DNA of 64,000 nt from Algoriphagus locisalis (GTDB lineage Bacteria; Bacteroidota; Bacteroidia; Cytophagales; Cyclobacteriaceae), in contig NZ_FPBF01000002.1 of assembly GCF_900116615.1 (NCBI RefSeq), forward strand, positions 855,807 to 919,806, in the 5' to 3' direction. The notes below the pieces were generated by a model, which was not told where the DNA came from, made no database searches, and saw only the letters and a program-made list of their open reading frames with translations. Both the position numbers and the translations under genes were made by a program. This document shows positions 8,613 through 15,637 of the stretch, piece after piece. How positions within the stretch are numbered: the stretch's first letter is position 1; each line of letters opens with the position of its first letter.

Positions 8613-9959
8613 ATGCCTAGAGCCAAGTCCGATAAAGATCGGAAAATCTTTGTGCTGGATACTTCTGTGATCCTTTACGCACACAACTCCATTATGAACT
8701 TTGCCGAGCACGATGTGGTCATCCCAATCACGGTGCTGGAGGAACTTGATCAATTCAAGAAAGGCAATGATACCAAGAATTTTGAAGCCCGGGAATTCAT
8801 CCGATTGCTGGATAAGCTCTCACAGGATCATATGATTCATGAGTGGACTCCGCTGAATGGCAAGACCAAGGGGAATTTCCGAATTCTCATGAATCCGGAG
8901 AATCAGGTCAACGCCAACGAGATTTTTGGGGAGGAAAAAAATGACCATAAGATTCTAAATTGTGCCTTGTATCTCAAACAACATGAGAAGGGCAGAAAAG
9001 TGATCTTGGTCAGTAAGGATATAAACCTCCGGCTGAAGGCCAAATCCATAGATCTTCTCGCTGAGGATTATGAGACGGGTAAAATCAAGAATATCGTTGA
9101 GCTGGAGAATACCGGCAAATACATCCTTGACAACATGGATCCCGAGCATATCAACAAGCTATATGAACAGGGATACATAGAGGCAAAAGCAGTATTGGGC
9201 ACCAGAAAAAGAAAGTCCAACGCCTATTACATTCTAAAGAGTGATAAGAATTCTGTTTTGGCTTATTACAACTCAGAGGAAAGTATTCTTGAGCGGGTTG
9301 ACAAAAAGCTAGCATATAATATCAAGCCTAAAAATGCAGAGCAGACTTTCGCGCTGCATGCGATCACCAATCCAAATATCCGCTTAGTCTCTATTCAAGG
9401 AGTTGCCGGGACGGGGAAGACTTTACTTGCTTTGGCGGGAGCTTTGGAGCAAAGAAGAGAATACAAGCAGATTTTCTTAGCGAGACCGATCGTGCCACTG
9501 AGCAATAAGGACATCGGTTATTTGCCTGGAGATATCAAGTCAAAGTTGAATCCATACATGGAGCCACTTTGGGATAATTTGAAGTTTATCCAAAATCAGT
9601 ACAAGGAAACGGATAAGGAATTTCAGAAGATCACTGAACTGGTAAATCAGGAAAAGTTGGTGATTCAGCCATTGGCTTATATCCGTGGGCGTTCTCTTTC
9701 GAATATCTTCTTTATCGTGGATGAAGCGCAGAACTTGACTCCTCATGAGATCAAGACGATTATTTCCCGGGCCGGAGAAAACACAAAAATCATCTTCACT
9801 GGAGATGTATTCCAGATCGATACGCCATATCTAGACTCACAGTCGAATGGCTTGTCCTATCTGATTGATCGTGTAAAAGACCATCCACTTTATGCTCATA
9901 TCAAATTGGAGAAAGGCGAAAGATCAGAACTAGCGAATCTGGCGAATGAGCTTTTATAA
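8613..9959 (+). CDS. PhoH family protein with N-terminal PIN domain
   Basis: Two-domain protein of the PhoH2/YlaK type, thought to couple an RNase to an ATP-driven helicase. The PIN domain (about 10-150) starts with IFVLDTSVILYA, where Asp16 is the first metal-binding acid. The PhoH ATPase follows, with Walker A GVAGTGKTLLAL near residue 266 and Walker B FFIVDEAQNL near 370. Related actinobacterial proteins are PIN-PhoH RNA-unwinding RNases. This role is transferred from the family. The gene is monocistronic, between two strong terminators. The upstream 180 bases hold a terminator and an A/T-rich stretch without a clear TAnnTTTG box. Confidence 0.94.
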   Translation: MPRAKSDKDRKIFVLDTSVILYAHNSIMNFAEHDVVIPITVLEELDQFKKGNDTKNFEAREFIRLLDKLSQDHMIHEWTPLNGKTKGNFRILMNPENQVNANEIFGEEKNDHKILNCALYLKQHEKGRKVILVSKDINLRLKAKSIDLLAEDYETGKIKNIVELENTGKYILDNMDPEHINKLYEQGYIEAKAVLGTRKRKSNAYYILKSDKNSVLAYYNSEESILERVDKKLAYNIKPKNAEQTFALHAITNPNIRLVSIQGVAGTGKTLLALAGALEQRREYKQIFLARPIVPLSNKDIGYLPGDIKSKLNPYMEPLWDNLKFIQNQYKETDKEFQKITELVNQEKLVIQPLAYIRGRSLSNIFFIVDEAQNLTPHEIKTIISRAGENTKIIFTGDVFQIDTPYLDSQSNGLSYLIDRVKDHPLYAHIKLEKGERSELANLANELL

Positions 9960-9978
9960 AAACTCCCATTTTGACTAT

Positions 9979-10019
9979 AAACAAAAAGCTGTCTCTGATG
10001 AAGAGACAGCTTTTTGTTT
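9979..10019. terminator. bidirectional terminator between phoH-like gene and a convergent lipoprotein gene
   Basis: Eighteen-bp perfect stem AAACAAAAAGCTGTCTCT (9979-9996) and its complement (10002-10019) with a 5-base loop. The A and T runs at both ends let it work in both directions, and convergent genes end on either side. Confidence 0.92.
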
Positions 10020-10021
10020 AA

Positions 10022-11368
10022 TTAGGGCTGTATTTTTTCCATAAAGCTAAATTCCCATCCGCGTTGTGCGATTATTCCCTTATCACCAAAGTCATAGACC
10101 GCTAGATAATACGGGCTAAAATCCGCATGAATAAGGGTTTCTTCTCCATTGTTTAGATCTACACTATATAATCCATCTATTCGATAAGTACTGTCCGGTC
10201 GGTGGCTTTTATAGTAGATGAATTTGCCATCAGAAACATTGAACTTTCTAAAAAGATGCCTATGTCCTATATCTGATTCTTTGGATTCAAAAACCAATTG
10301 CTCGTCTTTATAAACATAAGTCCTAGGATATTGGATCTCAGCTCCACGAGGAAAAGGAAGTTTCTCCATATAGAATGTATATCCGTTTTCATCTTTGTAA
10401 AGAAAGTATGCGTCTTTGTCTGCCTCTGGAAGAGGGCTTAAGCTTAAATCATTTGGCTCTACAAAGTAATTTCCAATAACTAATTGGTCAAAGTTATCCT
10501 CAAATATTTGGCCTTCGATCTCTCCCAACACAGTAACCTCCCCAGAATTAACATCTATGGATTTTTTAAAAGGAGTAGGTGAACTCCTATCGTTAACGAT
10601 CAATTTATTCTCAATTATTCTGGATATGCTTCCATATCCCCTTGAATAGCTTCCCATGGGAATAGACTCCTTAGTTCTAATGTCCATTCTGTTTAGAAGT
10701 GAGATATCAGGGTTAAATGTGTCGTAAGATTCTATGTGTATAAATTCATGGTCTGATGCAGCGCGAATTAGTCGTGCATAAACCTCATCTTCAGTGAAAA
10801 GGGTCTCTACTGAGTGATTTTTAAGATCTACTCTATGGATGTTATATTTATTACCGATAAAATCGCTGACAAACATTATGTCTCTAGAAGGACTAAAATC
10901 GTAATCTTGCCATAGGTAAAATTCTGCGAACGGCTGAAAAGTATATGCTTCTGCAAAAATGTGCCTGTAAGTTGGTAATTGGAAGGTATATCGTGTATTT
11001 GGATTGTAATAATCCACAGCTTCTACTAAAAAAAAATAATCCTTAGCAGGGTCGAATTGATGTGATACACTTGCTGCCAGCTTTTCTTGTGAATTGTATT
11101 CGGAAGTTGTAAAATCAGTGTGATTTAAGGTATCTTCCCCGGCCATTAGGAAAATAGTTTTGAACTGGTAGCCATGGATTCTATCAAATTGGAAATTAAC
11201 CACAGAATCGGACTTTGGCATGGTAATAAAAATCAATTCATCGTCAAGTCGAACATATTCAACAGGATCGGGATTTGGGGTGAGAGGTATTGGATCATCC
11301 GCGCAGGAACTCAAGAAAATCACTAATAAAGAGGCTAATCCAGAAAGAAGATTATGGTGTAGTCGCAT
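10022..11368 (-). CDS. uncharacterised lipoprotein
   Basis: I do not recognise the family. The N-terminus is a lipoprotein signal with lipobox LSSC (lipidated Cys22), followed by an acidic Pro-rich linker (ADDPIPLTPNPDP), so the mature protein should be membrane anchored on the periplasmic or surface side. The remaining ~410 residues are rich in Tyr, Phe, Asp and Ser. Short strand-like stretches such as FMFVSDFIGNKYNIHRVDL-type blocks recur and suggest a beta-propeller-like fold, which is inference. Tail-to-tail with the PhoH gene and sharing its terminator. The start is the ATG just before the signal peptide. No operon partner is obvious, since the next gene upstream is 162 bases away. Confidence 0.8.
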   Translation of the reverse strand: MRLHHNLLSGLASLLVIFLSSCADDPIPLTPNPDPVEYVRLDDELIFITMPKSDSVVNFQFDRIHGYQFKTIFLMAGEDTLNHTDFTTSEYNSQEKLAASVSHQFDPAKDYFFLVEAVDYYNPNTRYTFQLPTYRHIFAEAYTFQPFAEFYLWQDYDFSPSRDIMFVSDFIGNKYNIHRVDLKNHSVETLFTEDEVYARLIRAASDHEFIHIESYDTFNPDISLLNRMDIRTKESIPMGSYSRGYGSISRIIENKLIVNDRSSPTPFKKSIDVNSGEVTVLGEIEGQIFEDNFDQLVIGNYFVEPNDLSLSPLPEADKDAYFLYKDENGYTFYMEKLPFPRGAEIQYPRTYVYKDEQLVFESKESDIGHRHLFRKFNVSDGKFIYYKSHRPDSTYRIDGLYSVDLNNGEETLIHADFSPYYLAVYDFGDKGIIAQRGWEFSFMEKIQP

Positions 11369-11530
11369 GGCATAAAGATTCGTTGAGTTAAATTACGAAT
11401 ATTCAACTTTTTTGTTAGTCTTGATAACTAAAATTCATGATTATTTAATTTGGGGAGCAAAGCATCTATTGGGCTACTGATAGATTTTAGTAAGAGCTAG
11501 GTGCTTAAATCATCTGTCAAAAAAAGAGCA

Positions 11531-12181
11531 TCACTTACTTCTCAATTTATAAACCACAGAATACTTCATTCCTGCTGAATATTTCCCCGGCCCGATCATC
11601 TCTTGAGGTTTACGACCATCAGAGTAAAGGATATAAGTGTATTCATCAATCTTCCCACTTACAAATGAAATATTGAAGACATTGTGAATATCAGGATTGA
11701 CATTTTCCAGAAACTTAATTCCTAGGTAAATTCGTTCCTTAGGATTCACCTCAATGTTTTTTGAAGATAAATCGATATAAAGTCGGCTTTTAAGTTTTGG
11801 TGTCACCAAATATTTTTCAGCAAAATCTTCATAATTAGCTTCAGGAGCACCATTTATTTCCCTGCTTACAACTGGTTGAACATAAAAGCCTAATGAATCT
11901 AAGGCCCAGTCATAGTTGAAAAACAGCTCCATACCTTCCACCTTTATAGATGATTTCTCTGAATTCATAAAGCCAATCACAGTTGCTACCTTCATTTTAC
12001 CACTAGGTCCAAATACTTTCGCACTGTTTTCTGTGTGCCTCTTAGTAAAGTTTGAATATACCAGAAGCTCATCGGTGGGAATAATGTCTACTTGTTCCAA
12101 TTCGATAATCTTGGAGTCTTGACCCCATGCTTTTAGACTCAAAAGAGAAGCTGCTAAAAGGAGAAATAAATAGTTGCTCAT
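11531..12181 (-). CDS. uncharacterised exported protein
   Basis: No family recognised. It has an N-terminal signal peptide (SNYLFLLLAASLLSLKAWG, probable cleavage before QDSK) and about 197 mature residues with no further membrane segment. The mature part alternates hydrophobic and polar residues, like a beta-sandwich, and ends with basic residues (VVYKLRSK). It has no cysteine after the signal. It lies in the same direction as the lipoprotein gene that follows at 11368, 162 bases away, so the two might be read together, but a separate promoter cannot be excluded. Confidence 0.72.
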   Translation of the reverse strand: MSNYLFLLLAASLLSLKAWGQDSKIIELEQVDIIPTDELLVYSNFTKRHTENSAKVFGPSGKMKVATVIGFMNSEKSSIKVEGMELFFNYDWALDSLGFYVQPVVSREINGAPEANYEDFAEKYLVTPKLKSRLYIDLSSKNIEVNPKERIYLGIKFLENVNPDIHNVFNISFVSGKIDEYTYILYSDGRKPQEMIGPGKYSAGMKYSVVYKLRSK

Positions 12182-12554
12182 GGTAAGTAAGATATAGAAA
12201 ATAGAAATTGCCTGCTTTTCCTTTATTCTTATTTAACAAACTATTAAAAACTCTGCTTAGAGATTGGTGCGTTCCAGAAATTAGATTTGCTTGTCTGGAA
12301 ATTCTCTGATTAAACATTCCCATTTCCTCAGAGGAGTAAAACAAAACAGTCTTCCATCATTTTTCAAAAATTTCTATAACGATTTGTAACCCATTGTCTT
12401 TTAAACAATTGTCCATCTGTGGGTTCTAGCTGTTCAAAACCGTACATCATATTAATGCGGCCTTACACTAACACACTGATTTATAATTAGTTAAAATTTT
12501 GGGTCGCTTTTTGGAATATAGCAGACATAGAAATTAAACCAACTTATTACTGCC
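12182..12554. other. intergenic region upstream of divergent genes
   Basis: About 370 bases between the divergent exported-protein gene and the small membrane peptide gene. It is A/T-rich and holds a loose inverted repeat (ATTGTC, TTTTAAA, CAATTG, about 12391-12410). No TAnnTTTG element with a good -33 box was found for either gene. A minus-strand open frame here has no supporting features. Confidence 0.5.
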
Positions 12555-12776
12555 ATGATTACTTCATTATTCTCCCAAAAAAACATTTGTGCTGCATTGG
12601 GCTTCGTAATGGCAATTACCATTGTTTGGAAAGCTAAAGTAGAAACAAATCTTGCTCAGCATACTGCCCTTATTGAATATACTGAACCAACTTACAATAC
12701 CGGCATCCCATTAAATTCTGAAGCTGAAAAAGCATTTGAATTCAAAAAAATAAGGACCGAAACTTCGGTCCTTTGA
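12555..12776 (+). CDS. small single-pass membrane peptide, hypothetical
   Basis: Encodes 73 residues from an ATG at 12555. Residues ~11-27 (ICAALGFVMAITIVWKA) form a plausible membrane segment or uncleaved signal, followed by a polar, Glu/Lys-rich tail. The last codons overlap a perfect 10-bp hairpin (12752-12773). A run of seven A just before it (12744-12750) means that a one-base shift would hit a TAA at once, so the true C-terminus may be shorter. Support is moderate: a sensible start, a membrane segment and a following terminator. Function is unknown. Confidence 0.45.
   Translation: MITSLFSQKNICAALGFVMAITIVWKAKVETNLAQHTALIEYTEPTYNTGIPLNSEAEKAFEFKKIRTETSVL
12752..12773 (+). terminator. 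hairpin overlapping the end of the small peptide gene
   Basis: Perfect inverted repeat AAGGACCGAA and TTCGGTCCTT with a two-base loop. Only three T follow (12772-12774), so termination may be partial. It can also be read as the first of several hairpins in a structured 3' tail (12752-12872). Confidence 0.5.
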
Positions 12777-12847
12777 TAATCTTACTGGGTGAAATTCCCA
12801 TAACGAATACTCGTAAGGGTAGATTTGGTTGATTGGTTAATCGAAAG

Positions 12848-12872
12848 AGGTGGGTACTAACCCACCTTTTTG
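12848..12872 (+). terminator. terminator before the LytTR regulator gene end
   Basis: Eight-bp stem AGGTGGGT (12848-12855) and ACCCACCT (12860-12867) with loop ACTA, followed by a T run on the plus strand. On the minus strand the U tract is poor, so it mainly serves plus-strand transcripts from 12555 onward. Confidence 0.75.
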
Positions 12873-12877
12873 TTTTC

Positions 12878-13633
12878 CTAACTTTCTGTAATAGTACTCA
12901 ATTTTGCCAGAAAACTATTGTAGTACTGTCTGCCTACTTGCACCATCGCTCCAGAGCGAAGCGTAATCTCTTTGGTATTGAAGCTTTCGATTTGTCCCAA
13001 ATGAACAATGAATGACTTTTGTACTCGTAGAAACAATTGTGAAGGCAGAATTTCTTCAATCTCCTTCATGGATTTTCGGATATTGTAATCTCTATTTTTG
13101 GTGAAGATGGTGACCATATTTCCATTTGCCTCCACGTAATAAATATCATCGTAAGACACCCGCTCAAAAGCATTATCTGCTTTGATAAAAACAGCATCGG
13201 TGACTAGAAAGGGACTGTCACTCACCGGACTGGCGGTGGCTACTTCACTTACAGGTTTGGTACGCTTGTTATAGAGAACAATCTCCACTATCGCATGAAT
13301 ATCATTTGTATTGAAAGGCTTCACGATAAATCCGGCTGGATTGATGCGTTTGGCTCTTTCTATGATGGTGGGATCTGAGTAAGAAGTCACATATACCAAT
13401 GGCGCATCCACCATTTGTTTTACGATTTCTCCCAATTCTATCCCGTCCTTATCGCCTTTTAATTTGATGTCCATAAAAATCAAATCCGGTCGATATTTCT
13501 TTATGATTTTAATACACTGATTTGCAGAGTTAGCGATGTCTGTGTTGACATAACCGAGGAGTTCTAAGATTTCCTGGATATTCTCTGCGATACTGATATC
13601 GTCTTCGACGATTAAGATCCGCTCTTCTTTCAT
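12878..13633 (-). CDS. LytTR-type response regulator
   Basis: Two-component transcription regulator. The receiver domain (about 4-122) has the acidic pocket Asp11/Asp12, the phospho-acceptor Asp55 (LIFMDIKLKG) and the conserved Lys105 (FIVKPFN). The LytTR DNA-binding domain (about 150-246) has IYYVEANGNMVTIF and FLRVQKSFIVHL, typical of the fold. It lies 122 bases after the other regulator gene (13756-14490) on the same strand, with no kinase of its own. It may share the kinase at 14505-15557 or act with an unlinked one. The long linker between domains (~130-148) is Pro/Ser/Ala-rich. Confidence 0.93.
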   Translation of the reverse strand: MKEERILIVEDDISIAENIQEILELLGYVNTDIANSANQCIKIIKKYRPDLIFMDIKLKGDKDGIELGEIVKQMVDAPLVYVTSYSDPTIIERAKRINPAGFIVKPFNTNDIHAIVEIVLYNKRTKPVSEVATASPVSDSPFLVTDAVFIKADNAFERVSYDDIYYVEANGNMVTIFTKNRDYNIRKSMKEIEEILPSQLFLRVQKSFIVHLGQIESFNTKEITLRSGAMVQVGRQYYNSFLAKLSTITES

Positions 13634-13755
13634 TAGATTTTGGCAGATATTGCGTTTGAGGTGAAAAGTAAATTAACATGCTGTAAACAGCAATTACTCT
13701 CTAGTTACATAAAATATAGCGAAAATCAAATGCTTTTTACTGGATATGAAATCAT

Positions 13756-14490
13756 TTAAAGGCTCATCATTTCCTTGAATCGGGCAGCTTGTCTTCTACT
13801 GACTTCTATTCTGTCCCCTCCTCTCAAAGTGACTACGAGACCTCCATTGAACCATGGCTCTATACCTTCTACCCAGCCGAGATTAATGATATGCTTTCTG
13901 CTGGCGCGGAAAAAAGATTTTTCATCCAATCGCTCATCCAATGCATTTAGCGATTTGTGGATCATTGGCTTAAAGTTGTCAAAGTAAACTTTGATGTAAT
14001 TGCCATCAGACTCAAATAAACGAACATTCGAAAGCCTCACAAACCAGCATCTATCACCATCTTTCACAAAGACTTGGTCTTCAAGCGTAAGCTTCTTTTG
14101 GCTATGCACCGATAAGCTTTCCTCACTTTTTGTGTAACCATCTATTTTTCCTTGCAGCTTTGTAATTGCTTCTTCCAGGCGCTTAGGTTCTATTGGCTTT
14201 AGAAGATAATCCAAAGCGTTTACCTGAAATGCTTTCAAAGCATATTCATCATAGGCTGTGGTGAATATCACATGGGGCACATTATCCAATTCTTCCAACA
14301 GCTCAAAACCAGTTTTCTCAGGCATCTGAATATCCAGAAAAATAACATCTGGGTTCAGCTGTTCTATTTTGTCTTTGGCATCATCTACATTTACCGCTTC
14401 GCCGACTACATCTACACTTTCAAGCTGATTTAAGAGGGTGATCAGTTCTTTTCGTGCTAATCTTTCATCATCTATTACAATGGCTCGCAT
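13756..14490 (-). CDS. LytTR-type response regulator, kinase-linked
   Basis: AlgR/LytR-type regulator. Receiver domain 1-118 with Asp7/Asp8, phospho-acceptor Asp53 (VIFLDIQMPEKTG), Thr77 and Lys98 (DYLLKPIEP). LytTR DNA-binding domain about 140-240 with VRLFESDGNYIKVYF and FFRASRKHIINL. The gene starts 14 bases after the histidine kinase gene stop, so the two form an operon and almost certainly a cognate pair. Target genes are not evident, since no paired LytTR operator was recognised nearby. Confidence 0.95.
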   Translation of the reverse strand: MRAIVIDDERLARKELITLLNQLESVDVVGEAVNVDDAKDKIEQLNPDVIFLDIQMPEKTGFELLEELDNVPHVIFTTAYDEYALKAFQVNALDYLLKPIEPKRLEEAITKLQGKIDGYTKSEESLSVHSQKKLTLEDQVFVKDGDRCWFVRLSNVRLFESDGNYIKVYFDNFKPMIHKSLNALDERLDEKSFFRASRKHIINLGWVEGIEPWFNGGLVVTLRGGDRIEVSRRQAARFKEMMSL

Positions 14491-14504
14491 TTTTCTTGAG
14501 TTTG

Positions 14505-15557
14505 TTATTCGAATGTAACTTTTTGTTTCGGGATTTTGATTTCAGTTATGACGAACTGAATTCCTGAGTTGAAGATACGGAAGCTTGCTTTATCTCCATA
14601 TATCAATTTCAGTCTTTGTACTGTGTTGCTTAATCCATGGCCTTGTTCATCTTGGGAATTCAACGTAGGCTGATGGGTAAGTTGACCGCTATTTTTGACT
14701 TGAATATACAAATCATCGTGTAAACCTTCCCTACACTTGATCTCAATCGTTCCGCCCTTCACTAGATTGGAAACCCCATGCTTGATCCCATTCTCCACGA
14801 TAGTCTGCAGCATCATAGGTGGGATTTTGTAGCTGAATGCTTCATCCTCTATGTGATACACCACGTTCAGCCTTTCTTCAAAACGAATAGATTCAAGTTC
14901 TAAATAATCTTTTACCGTATTTAGTTCCTCTCCAAATTCTATGGTTTGCTTCTTATCCATCATCAACGAAAAGCGTAGCATATTGGAAATTCTCGTGATG
15001 GCTGTCTTCGCTTTGATGGGATCTTCATCCACCAGTGCCCTTACGCTATTGAGCGCATTGAAAATAAAATGTGGGTTAAGCTGACTTTTGAGGTGGTTAA
15101 GACGGATTTCATTGATTTTGGCTTCGTACTTCAAGGTCGTATTGTAATTGTCCAAAAAGTGGACTAAAAAGTAAATCACAAACCAGAGTGCGAAGATGAG
15201 GAAAGCCAAAAAGATGTTGGACAAAATCACCAAAACCTTAAAATCTTCTGTGGGATTTAGTATGCCAAAGGCAATGTTGATCAGGATTTGTGCTACGAAA
15301 TTAGCCAGTGAGAGCGCTACAATGGCCAGAAAAGACTGGAACAATAGCTGAGGAATACTCAGTTTAAACCAGTTGTATTCTTTGACTACATGACGAAGAA
15401 AGTGTGAGGAAATAAGATTGGTAACGGCAAGCACAATAAAGGCCCAAATCTGAACTGAAGCAATTTCTCCCGTCAGAGAGGCTAAAGTAATGGTGACCAA
15501 GGCAAATCCGCCCCAGCCTAATATCTGCAAAAACCAATAAAGCCTAATTCTGTTCAT
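14505..15557 (-). CDS. sensor histidine kinase, LytS/YehU type
   Basis: Membrane histidine kinase of the His_kinase (PF06580) class. Residues ~8-135 form about four transmembrane segments without a large sensor domain. A short coiled linker then leads to the H-box LNPHFIFNALNSV, with phospho-acceptor His163. The N-box is IVENGIKHG (about 256-264) and the glycine motif is GHGLSNTVQRL. It phosphorylates the LytTR regulator encoded 14 bases downstream. The start NRIRLYWFLQ is typical of the family. A TATCTTTG element lies only 7 bases before the ATG, implying a near-leaderless transcript. Confidence 0.95.
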   Translation of the reverse strand: MNRIRLYWFLQILGWGGFALVTITLASLTGEIASVQIWAFIVLAVTNLISSHFLRHVVKEYNWFKLSIPQLLFQSFLAIVALSLANFVAQILINIAFGILNPTEDFKVLVILSNIFLAFLIFALWFVIYFLVHFLDNYNTTLKYEAKINEIRLNHLKSQLNPHFIFNALNSVRALVDEDPIKAKTAITRISNMLRFSLMMDKKQTIEFGEELNTVKDYLELESIRFEERLNVVYHIEDEAFSYKIPPMMLQTIVENGIKHGVSNLVKGGTIEIKCREGLHDDLYIQVKNSGQLTHQPTLNSQDEQGHGLSNTVQRLKLIYGDKASFRIFNSGIQFVITEIKIPKQKVTFE

Positions 15558-15564
15558 AATCGAC

Positions 15565-15572
15565 CAAAGATA
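15565..15572 (-). promoter_or_regulatory. putative promoter -7 element for the histidine kinase operon
   Basis: On the minus strand this reads TATCTTTG. Its 3' end is 7 bases before the ATG at 15557, so transcription would start within a few bases of the start codon. No TTG -33 box is visible at the usual spacing. Confidence 0.5.
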
Positions 15573-15637
15573 AAAAACAGAGTTGTGGCCTTTTTTATAA
15601 TTTGATAAAAGGAGGATACCCTTGATTATTTCCCTTA

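Noticed and set aside
12069..12344. Minus-strand 91-residue frame overlapping the exported-protein start
   Set aside because: No family resemblance or signal peptide; it lies partly inside another gene in a different frame.
12833..13015. Plus-strand 60-residue frame over the second LytTR gene
   Set aside because: Crosses a terminator and lies antisense to a confident gene; no support.
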